Shown: in pieces, positions 1 through 8,182 of the stretch
Numbering within the stretch: the first letter of the stretch is position 1
How the letters are laid out: every line of letters begins with the position of its first letter
Source of the DNA: Pseudomonas fulva
Lineage (GTDB): Bacteria; Pseudomonadota; Gammaproteobacteria; Pseudomonadales; Pseudomonadaceae
Assembly: GCF_023517795.1 (NCBI RefSeq)
Contig: NZ_CP082928.1
Coordinates: forward strand, 620,001-684,000
DNA length: 64,000 nt
Reading direction: 5' to 3'
Translations under genes and position numbers: made by a program
The notes under the pieces: generated by a model
What the model saw: the letters and a program-made list of their open reading frames with translations, nothing else
What the model was told of the DNA's origin: nothing
Databases searched by the model: none

Positions 1-39
1 AGGTGGGCGACGCGCCCGCGACTCTGACCACACCTCAAA

Positions 40-55
40 AGCAATACACATGCCA
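40..55 (-). promoter_or_regulatory. Putative sigma-54 promoter for an off-window flgF operon
   Basis: Read on the minus strand the site is TGGCAT-N5-TTGCT, matching the RpoN -24/-12 pattern (TGGCAC-N5-TTGCW) at all but one position. It lies past the flgE terminator and points off the left edge. In pseudomonads flgF, the next flagellar rod operon, follows flgE and is RpoN dependent, so flgF is the likely target. The flgF gene itself is not in the window. Confidence 0.6.
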
Positions 56-102
56 CATTCCAAAAGTAATTCTAACCCATTGAATTTAAATGATTTTAAT
101 AA

Positions 103-127
103 AATAAAAAGGCTCCCGAAGGAGCCT
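103..127 (-). terminator. Rho-independent terminator of the flgBCDE operon
   Basis: A 6-bp GC stem (GGCTCC/GGAGCC) with a TTCG-type tetraloop is followed on the minus strand by TTTTTATTTTATT. It lies about 55 bp past the flgE stop codon and is oriented to end minus-strand transcription. Confidence 0.85.
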
Positions 128-182
128 GTAATTTGTCGCTCGGCGAGCCGTTGCCGGTTCCGGCAACGACTCCCTGACGCTA

Positions 183-1586
183 TCAACGCAGGTTGATGAT
201 GGTCTGCGTGATGGCGCTCTCGGTTTCGATGGTCTTGGCGTTGGCCTGGTAGTTGCGCTGCGCCACGATCAGGTTGACCAGCTGGTCGGACAGCTCGACG
301 TTGGAGTCCTCCAGCGCGCCCGACTGCAGGCTGCCCAGGGTGCCGCTTCGCGGCGTGCCGATCACCGGCTCGCCGGATTCCGAGGACTGCACCCACGCGG
401 TCTTGCCCACCGGCGTCAAACCCTGCATGTTGGCGAAATTGGCCAGCACCAGCTGGCCCTGCACCTTGGTCTGACCATTGGTGTAGCGGGCGAAAAGAAC
501 GCCGGTCTCGTCGATCTCGAGCCCCGCCAATTCGCCGGTGCTGTAGCCGTCCTGCACGACCTTGGCCACCGAGAAGGTGCTGTTGTACTGCGAGGAGCCA
601 CGGAAATCGAACTTCACCTCGGCACTGGCTTCGGAACCGTTGGCAGCCCAGGTGGTGCCTTCGGCATTGGTGGGCGCTGCCGGAATCCAGCCATTCATGC
701 TGATGGAACCGTCCGGATTGACGCTGAGCCCGGTGCTCAGGCCGGCCGGATTGACGGCCTGCAGCTTGCCGGCAGCGTCGAAGCTGATGCTGGCGGAAAG
801 CGGCTGGGTATTGGCCGGATTCAGCGGGTTACGGCCGTCGACCAGAATCTTGACGTCCCAATTGTTCGCCCCGGTCTTCACGAAATACTGAGTGAAGGAA
901 TGCGCATTGCCCTGGGCGTCATAGATGTTCACCGATGTGGAACGGTTGTAACTGGTCGGGTCCGCCGGGTTGAAGGTCGCATTGGCCGCTGCCTGAGCCG
1001 CTGCAATTTCGGCCGCAGTCGGGTTGGCGGGATCGGCGGCGTTGGCAATCTCCCGGTCATAGGCACTCTGCCTCAGGACCGGCACGCTCTCGGTCGAGTT
1101 CAGGTTGAACGGCTGAGTGATGGTGCTCGTCGAGCGCGGCGCCTGGCTGGCGGTTTCCACCTTCAGGTTGCCGATGATGCCGTTCTGCAGGTTGCCGTTG
1201 GCGTCCACGCCGTAGCCCTGCAGGTTGTGCCCGAAGTTGTTGACGATGAAACCTTCACGGTCGGTGCCGAAATAACCGGCACGGGTGTAGCTGATGTCAC
1301 CGTTGTTACTGGTACGGAAGAAGCCACTGCCATTGATGGCCAGATCCAGCGAGTTCTTCGTGTAGTTGATGTTGCCCTGGCTGAACAGCTGGGATACATC
1401 GCTGAGCAGCACGCCACTGCCGATCGGATTGGAGCCGCTGCTGAGCATCGACGAGGCGTACAGGTCGGCAAACTCGGCACGTGACTGCTTGAAGCCGGCG
1501 GTGCCGGCGTTGGCGATGTTGTTACCCGTCACATTGAGGTCACTGGTCGCAGCGCGCAGGCCACTCAGACCGATATTGAACGACAT
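183..1586 (-). CDS. flgE: Flagellar hook protein FlgE
   Basis: Structural subunit of the flagellar hook, exported through the flagellar type III apparatus and polymerised on the rod with the FlgD cap. The 467-residue product begins MSFNIGLSGLRAATSDLN and continues with NNIANAGTAGFKQSRAEF, the N-terminal rod/hook signature. It ends with the matching C-terminal helix (SNVELSDQLVNLIVAQRNYQ). An Ala/Pro/Asn-rich stretch near residues 180-205 is probably a variable surface loop. It is the last gene of flgBCDE, 43 bp after flgD, and is followed by a terminator. Confidence 0.96.
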   Translation of the reverse strand: MSFNIGLSGLRAATSDLNVTGNNIANAGTAGFKQSRAEFADLYASSMLSSGSNPIGSGVLLSDVSQLFSQGNINYTKNSLDLAINGSGFFRTSNNGDISYTRAGYFGTDREGFIVNNFGHNLQGYGVDANGNLQNGIIGNLKVETASQAPRSTSTITQPFNLNSTESVPVLRQSAYDREIANAADPANPTAAEIAAAQAAANATFNPADPTSYNRSTSVNIYDAQGNAHSFTQYFVKTGANNWDVKILVDGRNPLNPANTQPLSASISFDAAGKLQAVNPAGLSTGLSVNPDGSISMNGWIPAAPTNAEGTTWAANGSEASAEVKFDFRGSSQYNSTFSVAKVVQDGYSTGELAGLEIDETGVLFARYTNGQTKVQGQLVLANFANMQGLTPVGKTAWVQSSESGEPVIGTPRSGTLGSLQSGALEDSNVELSDQLVNLIVAQRNYQANAKTIETESAITQTIINLR

Positions 1587-1629
1587 GAAAATTCTCCTTG
1601 CCGAATACCCGGCAGTTACAGCCTGTTAA

Positions 1630-2301
1630 TTACTGACCAATGACCTGCACCTGCGACAACGGCACATTGCCGATCCCCGCCAGGTTGAGCATCAATTCAT
1701 TGCCACCCAGGGTGACGCTGTCGACGTTGGCCGGCAGCAAGGTATAGAGCCCCTTGGTTTCGTTGCCGTACGTGGCCTGGGCCTCGAACTTGTAGGTGCC
1801 CGGCTTCATCACGTTGCCGCTCGAATCCTTGCCGTCCCAGATGAAGCTCACGTTGCCGGCCTGCTGCTCGCCGAGGTTGATACGACTGACCACCGCGCCG
1901 GAGCTGTCGTAGACGTTGACGTACACGTTGCTGCTGCTGGTCGGCAGCACCGCGCTGGCCTTGAAACTCTCGCTGGTATCGACGACAGCCTTGTCGACCG
2001 GCACGATCACCTTGCGCCCGACCAGCGAGGAAGCCTGCAGCGCCTGGGACGACTGATAGCCGGAGAGGATGGTCTCCATGCTCGAATTGAGCTTCTCGAC
2101 CCCCTCCACGGTACTGAACTGCGCCAGTTGCGCGATGAACTCGCCGTTGCCCTGGGGCTCCAGCGGGTTCTGGTTGTTCAACTGGGCCACCAGCAGGTTG
2201 AGGAACTGGTCCTTGCCCAGCTCCTTGTTCTGCGTGCTGTCCTGCTTGACCTGGTATTTGTCCAGTACGGAACTGGCGCCTACGCCATCAACGGTGCTCA
2301 T
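1630..2301 (-). CDS. flgD: Flagellar hook assembly (cap) protein FlgD
   Basis: FlgD is the scaffold that caps the growing hook and is needed for FlgE polymerisation. The 223-residue protein has the conserved N-terminal motif KDQFLNLLVAQLNNQNPLEP (about residues 30-49), then a FlgD Ig-like/tudor region with DGKDSSGNVMKPGTYKF near residue 155. Its length is normal for the family. It is 14 bp downstream of flgC in the same operon. Confidence 0.95.
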   Translation of the reverse strand: MSTVDGVGASSVLDKYQVKQDSTQNKELGKDQFLNLLVAQLNNQNPLEPQGNGEFIAQLAQFSTVEGVEKLNSSMETILSGYQSSQALQASSLVGRKVIVPVDKAVVDTSESFKASAVLPTSSSNVYVNVYDSSGAVVSRINLGEQQAGNVSFIWDGKDSSGNVMKPGTYKFEAQATYGNETKGLYTLLPANVDSVTLGGNELMLNLAGIGNVPLSQVQVIGQ

Positions 2302-2315
2302 CGCTCACTCCCGGC

Positions 2316-2759
2316 TCACTGACCCAAGGTCAGAACGCGCTGCATCATCTGCTTGGCGGTATTCATCATTTCCACGTTGGTCTGGAAGGCACGGCTGGCG
2401 GAGATCATGTCCGCCATCTCCTCGACCACGTTGACGTTGGGGTAATACACGTAGCCGGCCTCGTCCGCCGCCGGATGATTGGGCTCGTAGCGCGGCATCA
2501 GGCTGCTCTGATCCTCGACGATGCCCAGCACCTGCACGCCGGCACCGGACTGATCCTGATCGGCGAACAGCGAGCCGTTGGTGCCACCCTGCGCGTTCTG
2601 AAAAACAGTGGCGAACACCGGATGGCGTGCGCGATAGGTCTGGTCGATGCTCGACGAGACGGTTTCGGCGTTGGCAATGTTGCTGGAGATGGTATTGAGG
2701 CGGGTGCTCTGGGCACTCATACCGGTTCCGGCGATATTGAACACACTGGTCAGGGACAT
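2316..2759 (-). CDS. flgC: Flagellar basal-body rod protein FlgC
   Basis: Proximal rod subunit joining the MS ring to the distal rod. The 147-residue protein has the rod N-terminal motif (STRLNTISSNIANAETVSSS) and the FlgC C-terminal signature YYPNVNVVEEMADMISASRA (residues ~105-124). It starts 11 bp after the flgB stop codon, consistent with translational coupling. Confidence 0.96.
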   Translation of the reverse strand: MSLTSVFNIAGTGMSAQSTRLNTISSNIANAETVSSSIDQTYRARHPVFATVFQNAQGGTNGSLFADQDQSGAGVQVLGIVEDQSSLMPRYEPNHPAADEAGYVYYPNVNVVEEMADMISASRAFQTNVEMMNTAKQMMQRVLTLGQ

Positions 2760-2770
2760 GTCAGGCTCCT

Positions 2771-3181
2771 TTATTCACCACGCAGGGCGCTCATGAGCCC
2801 TTTGAATTTACTATTGAGCAGCGTGAAGCTGGTCTGGAAGGCCACCGCGTTCTCGGCGTAATTGGCCTGCTCGACCTGGGCATCGACGGTGTTCTGGTCG
2901 ATGGAGGGTGCGGTAGGCGTGCGATACGCCAGGGCCGCGTCGCCCATTGGCACGCCTTCTGCTGCAATATGCCGACTGTTGGTGGTCTGCAGCCCTGCAC
3001 TGCCACTGCCGCTGCCCTTGGCTGCCTGCTGCGCCAGCACCGAGGCGAAATCCAGGTCGCGTGCCTTGTAGTTGGGGGTGTCGGCGTTGGCCATGTTGTT
3101 GGCCAGTACCTCGGCCCGCTGGGCACGGAAGCCCAGGGCCTTCTCGTGGATGCCAAGTGCCTTGTCGAAACTGATGCTCAT
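2771..3181 (-). CDS. flgB: Flagellar basal-body rod protein FlgB
   Basis: Proximal rod component and first gene of flgBCDE. The open frame extends upstream to 3247, but the start at 3181 (MSISFDKALGIHEKALG) is preferred. It matches the family N-terminus, has an AAAGGT-like Shine-Dalgarno just upstream, and lies downstream of the sigma-54 box at 3231-3246, which would otherwise be inside the gene. The product is 136 residues and includes RAEVLANNMANADTPNYKARD, the rod-protein motif. Confidence 0.95.
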   Translation of the reverse strand: MSISFDKALGIHEKALGFRAQRAEVLANNMANADTPNYKARDLDFASVLAQQAAKGSGSGSAGLQTTNSRHIAAEGVPMGDAALAYRTPTAPSIDQNTVDAQVEQANYAENAVAFQTSFTLLNSKFKGLMSALRGE

Positions 3182-3230
3182 CTCAGGGACCTTTGCCGTA
3201 GCGGCTCGCCTGTTCTCGTGCAAAGACCAC

Positions 3231-3246
3231 AGCAAGGCACGTGCCA
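3231..3246 (-). promoter_or_regulatory. Sigma-54 promoter of flgBCDE
   Basis: On the minus strand the sequence is TGGCAC-N5-TTGCT, an exact match to the RpoN -24/-12 consensus. It sits about 50 bp before the flgB start. RpoN with FleQ/FleR control of flgBCDE is established in Pseudomonas. Confidence 0.85.
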
Positions 3247-3417
3247 ATTTATTTTTCTGCTTATAAATCAGCTAGATCACTGGAAAACAGAAGGCTTAGA
3301 AGGTCCAGGCGGCAAAGCTTTTCCGCCGTTTGGCAAGGCTGCAGCGGCAATATCGACGGCAATTTGCCGCTTTTCTGACGCCGCGACGACAGAACATCGT
3401 CGGTGGCCTGGACGGAA

Positions 3418-3453
3418 AAAACAAACGGGAGGCCATGGCCTCCCGTTTGTTTT
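3418..3453. terminator. Perfect palindromic bidirectional terminator after cheR
   Basis: A 36-bp perfect inverted repeat with A-tract and T-tract ends is centred on GGCCATGGCC at 3431-3440. It lies 13 bp past the cheR stop codon and can act in either direction, separating cheVR transcription from the flgB promoter region. Confidence 0.85.
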
Positions 3454-3466
3454 CAGGGTGCGGCAA

Positions 3467-4294
3467 TCACTTTGCCTTGTAGATGATGCCTGGGCTGCAT
3501 TGCACCATCTGGTACTTCTCGGGCAACCCGTTGAGCGCCTCGGATGCGCCGAGAAACAGGTAACCACCAGGTTTGAGCATGGCGTGGATGCGCGTGAGGA
3601 TGTCCTTCTTCACTTCCGCCGAGAAGTAGATCAGCACGTTGCGGCAGAACACGATATCGAACTTGCCAAGGCTGGCATAACTATCGAGCAGGTTCAGCGG
3701 TCGGAATTCCACGCGGCTCTTGATGGCCGGCTTCACCACCCAGCGCCCCGGCCCCTTGGGGTCGAAATAGCGTTGCAGGCGCTCCTGGGCCAGGCCGCGA
3801 CCCATGGCCAGGCTGTCATATTCGCCGGACTTGCAGTTGTTCAGCATGGTGGGCGACAAGTCGGTGGCCACGATCTGGATGCCCGCCTTGAGCTGGCCGA
3901 TATTGCTGCGCTCGAACTCATCGATGCTCATCGACAGCGAGTAAGGCTCCTGCCCCGACGAACAGGCGGCCGACCAGATACGCAGGCGCTGCCCCGGGTA
4001 GGCCTTGAGCAGCTCGGGCAATACGCGATTCTTCAGCACTTCGAAGGGATAGGTGTCGCGAAACCACAGGGTCTCGTTGGTGGTCATGGCATCGACCACC
4101 TGCTCGCGCAAGCCACTGCGTGGCTGGTTCTGCATGCGCTGTACCAGCTCGCCCAGGGTCTTGATGCCGTTGCTTTCCATCAGCTTGTTGAGCCGACTGG
4201 AAACCAGGTATTGCTTGTTGCTGCCCAGCACGATGCCACAGGCTTTTTCCAGAAAGATCCGGAATTGCTCGAAATCCAAATTACCTGAAGACAC
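3467..4294 (-). CDS. cheR: Chemotaxis protein methyltransferase CheR
   Basis: SAM-dependent methyltransferase that methylates glutamates of chemoreceptors for adaptation. It has an N-terminal CheR helical domain (to ~residue 80) and a C-terminal Rossmann domain with WSAACSSGQEPYSLSM (SAM-binding) and FDIVFCRNVLIYF. I chose the GTG start at 4294 (V-SSGNLDFEQFR, 275 aa) because a GAGG Shine-Dalgarno precedes it and it fits the family length. The ATG at 4312 adds six residues and has no visible Shine-Dalgarno. It lies 102 bp downstream of cheV and probably shares its transcript. Confidence 0.93.
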   Translation of the reverse strand: MSSGNLDFEQFRIFLEKACGIVLGSNKQYLVSSRLNKLMESNGIKTLGELVQRMQNQPRSGLREQVVDAMTTNETLWFRDTYPFEVLKNRVLPELLKAYPGQRLRIWSAACSSGQEPYSLSMSIDEFERSNIGQLKAGIQIVATDLSPTMLNNCKSGEYDSLAMGRGLAQERLQRYFDPKGPGRWVVKPAIKSRVEFRPLNLLDSYASLGKFDIVFCRNVLIYFSAEVKKDILTRIHAMLKPGGYLFLGASEALNGLPEKYQMVQCSPGIIYKAK

Positions 4295-4396
4295 TCGTGA
4301 GGCCTCGTCCATCTGTTGAATCGGATACGGCGAACGCTCCCAGGAGCGCTCGCCGGTTTGGCTGCGATACCCACAGCCTTGTTGACGCGGTGACGA

Positions 4397-5320
4397 TCAG
4401 CCAGCCTTGATGCGTTCGACCACCCGGGAAGCCAGATCATCCGGGCGGAATTTCGCCAGGAAATCGTCGGCCCCCACTTTCTTCACCATGGCCTGGTTGA
4501 ACACGCCGGACAGCGAAGTATGCAGCAGAATGTGCAGCTTCTGCATGCGCGGGTCGGTCCGGATGGCCGCGGTCAGGGTGTAGCCGTCCATCTCCGGCAT
4601 CTCGATATCGGAAATGATCATCAGCAATTCCTGCTCCGGCGACTTGCCCTCCTCGACCATCGCGCGCAGAAACTCGAGGGCCTGGCGACCGTCGTTAAGC
4701 GCCGTGACCTCCACGCCGACGGTTTGCAGGCAACGCATCACCTGCTTGCGAGCGACCGAGGAGTCATCGACGATCAGCACGTGCTGGCTGACGGCCTTGG
4801 TCTGCACTTCGGCGTCGACCACGCCTGCCGAGATCACTTCGGACGTGGGCGCCACTTCGGCGAGAATCTTCTCGACGTCGATGATCTCGACCAGCTTGTC
4901 GTCGAGCCGGGTGACCGCGGTCAGGTAGTGATCGCGCCCGGTGCCCTTGGGTGGCGGGTGGATCTCTTCCCAGTTCATGTTGACGATGCGCTCAACCGAA
5001 CGCACCAGGAAACCCTGCACCTTGGTGTTGTATTCGGTGATGATCACGAAGCTGCCGTTGATGTCACCCAGCGGACGCTTGCCCGTGGCGATCGACAGAT
5101 CCAGGATCGGAATCGTACCGCCGCGGATATTGGCCACGCCTCGAACCACCGGGCTCGACTTGGGCATGATGGTGAGTTTCGGGCACTGCAACACCTCCTT
5201 CACCTTGAAGACGTTGATCCCGTACAGCTGAGAGCCGTCGAGACGAAACAGCAGCAGTTCCAGGCGATTTTGCCCAACCAGCTGAGTTCGCTGGTTGACC
5301 GAATCCATCACACCGGCCAT
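4397..5320 (-). CDS. cheV: Chemotaxis coupling/response-regulator protein CheV
   Basis: CheW-receiver hybrid coupling chemoreceptors to CheA. Residues ~20-165 form the CheW domain (ELLLFRLDGSQLYGINVFKV, VVRGVANIRGGTIPILDL). Residues ~180-305 form the receiver domain, with the acidic pair in VLIVDDSSVAR, the phospho-acceptor Asp in ISDIEMPEMDGY and the conserved Lys in DDFLAKF. The ATG at 5320 is preferred over the one at 5335 because GGGAG lies 8 bp before it. It is divergent from flgA and upstream of cheR, an arrangement I recall from P. aeruginosa. Confidence 0.94.
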   Translation of the reverse strand: MAGVMDSVNQRTQLVGQNRLELLLFRLDGSQLYGINVFKVKEVLQCPKLTIMPKSSPVVRGVANIRGGTIPILDLSIATGKRPLGDINGSFVIITEYNTKVQGFLVRSVERIVNMNWEEIHPPPKGTGRDHYLTAVTRLDDKLVEIIDVEKILAEVAPTSEVISAGVVDAEVQTKAVSQHVLIVDDSSVARKQVMRCLQTVGVEVTALNDGRQALEFLRAMVEEGKSPEQELLMIISDIEMPEMDGYTLTAAIRTDPRMQKLHILLHTSLSGVFNQAMVKKVGADDFLAKFRPDDLASRVVERIKAG

Positions 5321-5373
5321 GTACGGGGCTCCCAAGATTCCAGTAACACATCAGATTTGGTTAGCGTAGCAGG

Positions 5374-5389
5374 CGGCACGCGCCTTGCT
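5374..5389 (+). promoter_or_regulatory. Putative sigma-54 promoter of flgA
   Basis: CGGCAC-N5-TTGCT keeps the essential GG and GC dinucleotides, with one mismatch in the -24 element. Transcription would begin about 12 bp past the GC, at ~5400, almost exactly on the first possible flgA start codon. Confidence 0.6.
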
Positions 5390-5400
5390 TCGAACCAGAC

Positions 5401-6159
5401 ATGAATGCACAAATGACAATTATCCGACGCGCGATGGCCAAGAGCCTTCGTTGCCTGGCAGTTTTACCTGCTTTGCTGGCGCTCGGCTATAGCACACTGA
5501 CGACTGCCTCCGTCACCCTGCCCGATCAGCTTATCGGCGAGACCCAGCGCTTTCTTGAGCAGGCAGTTGCAGACTATTTGCAACGCAGCAATATTCAGGC
5601 GCGCCACGAGGTGCAGATCAACCGCCTCGACCCACGGCTACGCCTGCCCCTGTGCGATCAAGCGCTGACGATCACCCTGGAAACCCCGGCCGAACCGGTT
5701 GGCCGGGTGACGTCGCGGGTGCGCTGCGACGGAACCTCACCCTGGACCGTGTTCGTTCCCGGCCAGGTGCGTCTTTATCGCGAGGTGGTCACCGTGGTAC
5801 GCCCGGTCAAGCGCGAAGGCGTACTCGGTGAAGGCGACCTGACCCTCGCCGAGCGCGACGTCGGCCTGCTCAACCAGGGCTACATGATCGACCTGGACCA
5901 GGCGCTTGGCCGCAAGACCACCCGCCCGCTGCAACCCGACCAGGTGCTGTCGCCCACCTTCATTCGCCAGGCGGAGGTCATCCGCCGTGGCGATCAGGTG
6001 GTGATCAGCGCACGCAGCGGCGGCATCAACGTGCGCATGCCCGGCGAAGCGCTTTCCGACGGGGCCGTGGGCAAGCAGATCAGCGTACGCAACCAGCGCT
6101 CGCAACGCGTGGTGCGCGCCCGCGTGATCGGCCCCGGGCAGGTAGAAGTAGCGATGTGA
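5401..6159 (+). CDS. flgA: Flagellar P-ring assembly chaperone FlgA
   Basis: Periplasmic chaperone for P-ring (FlgI) assembly. A signal peptide spans residues ~10-37 (hydrophobic CLAVLPALLALGYSTLTTAS). It is followed by the SAF/ChapFlgA region: DQLIGETQRFLEQAVADYL, the Cys pair near C72/C96 (RLPLCDQ, SRVRCDG) and REGVLGEGDLTLAERDVG. ATGs at 5401, 5413 and 5434 are all in frame and none has a clear Shine-Dalgarno. With the sigma-54 start predicted at ~5400 the message may be leaderless, or translation may begin at 5413 or 5434. Confidence 0.93.
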   Translation: MNAQMTIIRRAMAKSLRCLAVLPALLALGYSTLTTASVTLPDQLIGETQRFLEQAVADYLQRSNIQARHEVQINRLDPRLRLPLCDQALTITLETPAEPVGRVTSRVRCDGTSPWTVFVPGQVRLYREVVTVVRPVKREGVLGEGDLTLAERDVGLLNQGYMIDLDQALGRKTTRPLQPDQVLSPTFIRQAEVIRRGDQVVISARSGGINVRMPGEALSDGAVGKQISVRNQRSQRVVRARVIGPGQVEVAM

Positions 6160-6236
6160 GAACGGCTTGACCAACGGACTGGCTGACGAGCGGCCAAGGC
6201 TGTTTTAGACTGTGCAGGCGACGCGATTTTTTTGCC

Positions 6237-6263
6237 TAAAGTTTTTCCGGGCACAGCCGACAC
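6237..6263 (+). promoter_or_regulatory. Sigma-28 (FliA) promoter of flgM
   Basis: TAAAGTTT-N11-GCCGACAC closely matches the FliA consensus TAAAGTTT-N11-GCCGATAA (two late -10 mismatches). It lies about 40 bp before the flgM start. Autoregulated flgM transcription by FliA is known in the family. Confidence 0.85.
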
Positions 6264-6302
6264 ACTAGGCAAGCGTCCACACACCGTTAGAGGTTTTGCA
6301 TC

Positions 6303-6638
6303 ATGGTCATCGACTTCAACCGACTCAACAGCTCCACGCCAGCCAGCACTACCCGTGCAGGCAGCACCCAGGGCGGCAAGAACGAAGCCATCGACAACAA
6401 GGCCGCCGGCAGCACCGCCGCGGCTCAGCCGACCACTGCCGGCAGCAAGAGCGGCGAGTCCGTTCAGCTGAGCAGCGAAGCACAACAGTTGCAGAAAACC
6501 GTCGACAAGCTGCGTGACCAGCCTGCCGTCGATAGCGATCGAGTGGCCAGGCTGAAACAGGCCGTGGCCGACGGTAGCTACCAGGTCGACAGCCAGCGCG
6601 TCGCCAGCAAGCTGCTCAATTTCGAATCCCAGCGCTAG
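6303..6638 (+). CDS. flgM: Anti-sigma-28 factor FlgM
   Basis: Small cytoplasmic inhibitor of FliA, exported through the completed hook-basal body to release late flagellar gene expression. The 111-residue protein has a low-complexity, Ser/Thr/Ala/Gln-rich N-terminal half. Its C-terminal half carries the FlgM core: [20 protein letters not shown] followed by [11 protein letters not shown]. An AGAGG Shine-Dalgarno precedes the ATG, and a FliA promoter lies upstream. Confidence 0.94.
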   Translation: MVIDFNRLNSSTPASTTRAGSTQGGKNEAIDNKAAGSTAAAQPTTAGSKSGESVQLSSEAQQLQKTVDKLRDQPAVDSDRVARLKQAVADGSYQVDSQRVASKLLNFESQR

Positions 6639-6742
6639 TCTTCGGCTCGCCTGGGGTGTTGGACGCCCGGAAACTGTCTTGATGCCAGTCCGCTGCCACA
6701 GCAGACGCGCGCCTGAAGGTTTCACCCCAGAGAGCCCGAACC

Positions 6743-7210
6743 ATGAACATCACGCCCCTGCTCGACCTGTTCAACGAGGATATCGGCCACGCAGCGCAAC
6801 TGCTTGAGCTGATCGACGCCGAATACCATTCCCTGGGTGAACATGACCTGAGCAAGTTGCAGGACATTCTCGCCAGCAAGCAGCCGTTGCTGGCCACCCT
6901 CGAGCAACACGGCAGAAGCCGCACCCAAACCCTGCTCAACCTGCAGTTGAGTCCTGACCGCTCGGGCTTGCAGGCGCTAGCCGAACGCTCGGACAAGGGC
7001 GACGAACTGATCCAGGCCAGTGAGCAGTTGAGCGAGTTGCTCGAGCGCTGCCAGGAAGCCAACCTGCGCAACGGCCGGATCATTCGCTCCAGCCAGAAAT
7101 CCACGGCCAGCATGCTCGGCATCCTGCGCGGCGCGGAAACGCCGTCGCTCTATGACAGCAGCGGCAGTACCGCTAAGATCGGCAACAAACGCCCGCTCAG
7201 CCAGGCCTGA
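6743..7210 (+). CDS. flgN: Flagellar export chaperone FlgN
   Basis: FlgN-family chaperone for the hook-filament junction proteins FlgK and FlgL. The 155-residue protein is almost entirely helical, with heptad-like Leu spacing and the FlgN-type stretch YHSLGEHDLSKLQDILASKQ. The C-terminal third is polar and probably disordered. It lies 104 bp after flgM, probably on the same transcript. Confidence 0.9.
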   Translation: MNITPLLDLFNEDIGHAAQLLELIDAEYHSLGEHDLSKLQDILASKQPLLATLEQHGRSRTQTLLNLQLSPDRSGLQALAERSDKGDELIQASEQLSELLERCQEANLRNGRIIRSSQKSTASMLGILRGAETPSLYDSSGSTAKIGNKRPLSQA

Positions 7211-7288
7211 CATAACGACAAGATGCGCGGTGATGCACCCGCTGCCTCACCTAACGCAGCAGTACCTTGCCCCGGAGATCACTGGACC

Positions 7289-8038
7289 GTGTCCAACCCC
7301 TTCGCTCAGGACTGTGGCCCGCAACCTCCCAAGGTGCTCAAGGCGCCGGTGGAAATCGTTGCCAACCTACGTCTCCTGCAACAACATCATGACCCGCTGA
7401 CCCTGACGTTTCACGAGCGCAACCAGCGCTTCCAGAGCTATGTCATCGACATCGACCGCGAGCGCAACCTGCTGATTCTCGATGAGATGATTCCCACTGA
7501 TGGCGAACGCTACCTGCAAAATGGCGAAGCCTTCAGCGTCGAGTCGCTGCACGACGGCGTACGCATCGCCTGGGAATGCCCGACGGGCATGCGCACGGGT
7601 GAGCACGAGGGGGAACGCTGCTACGTCGGCGCCATTCCCACCGAGGTGCATTACCACCAGCGACGCAACGCCTTTCGTGCCGCGCTCAAGCAATCGGAAC
7701 AGGTCAAGGTACAACTGGGCGGAACGCGGCTGCGCAATCCGCTCGAAGGCCTGATGCTGGACATCTCCGCCTCGGGCTGCAAGATTCGGCTACCTGGCGA
7801 CGCCAGCAAGCAGTTGCAACCTGGGCAGATCTACGAGGTGTTCAGCGCACAACTGCCCGTCGGCAAGCTGGAGACGGCCATCGAGCTGCGCCATACCCGC
7901 TATGACGACAAGCTTGACGTCACCTTCGCCGGCCTGCATTTCGACAACCTGAGTGGCCTGCAGCAGCGCCTGATCGAACGTTTCGTCTACCAGTTGCAGC
8001 GCGAGGCACGCCGCTTCGAGAGCGACACCTTTCTCTAG
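7289..8038 (+). CDS. ycgR: Flagellar brake protein YcgR (PilZ, c-di-GMP binding)
   Basis: YcgR slows or biases the flagellar motor when c-di-GMP binds. Residues ~15-115 form the YcgR N-terminal domain (LTLTFHERNQRFQSYVIDID). Residues ~120-240 form the PilZ domain with both ligand motifs: the Arg-rich YHQRRNAFR and the D-x-S-x-x-G motif in LDISASGCKI. The GTG at 7289 (V-SNPFAQDCGPQ) follows a GGAG 11 bp upstream and matches the usual family start; the in-frame ATG at 7223 is less likely. The stop codon overlaps the end of a family B repeat. Confidence 0.9.
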   Translation: MSNPFAQDCGPQPPKVLKAPVEIVANLRLLQQHHDPLTLTFHERNQRFQSYVIDIDRERNLLILDEMIPTDGERYLQNGEAFSVESLHDGVRIAWECPTGMRTGEHEGERCYVGAIPTEVHYHQRRNAFRAALKQSEQVKVQLGGTRLRNPLEGLMLDISASGCKIRLPGDASKQLQPGQIYEVFSAQLPVGKLETAIELRHTRYDDKLDVTFAGLHFDNLSGLQQRLIERFVYQLQREARRFESDTFL

Positions 8039-8170
8039 GGTCCGTTGGCGTTGCAACGCGAGGCGGCGTTTCTCGCCGGCTCACCTGGCCTGCCACACTT
8101 CGCGGCTCGTGCCTTGTCTCGCGGCAAAACGGGCTCCGGCGCGGGCAGGCGTGAAACCCCAACAGCCCCC
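8036..8170. repeat. Family B palindromic element, copy B1
   Basis: An intergenic element with imperfect terminal inverted repeats (TAGGGTCCGTTGGCGTTGCA at the left, TGAAACCCCAACAGCCCC at the right). It shares its right half (GCCTTGTCTCGCGGCAAAA, then CGGGCTCCGGCGCG) with B2 at 14591-14859. It lacks about 130 bp of the left interior found in B2. Its first three bases are the TAG stop codon of ycgR. Confidence 0.7.
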
Positions 8171-8182
8171 AGCCCACCCGCG

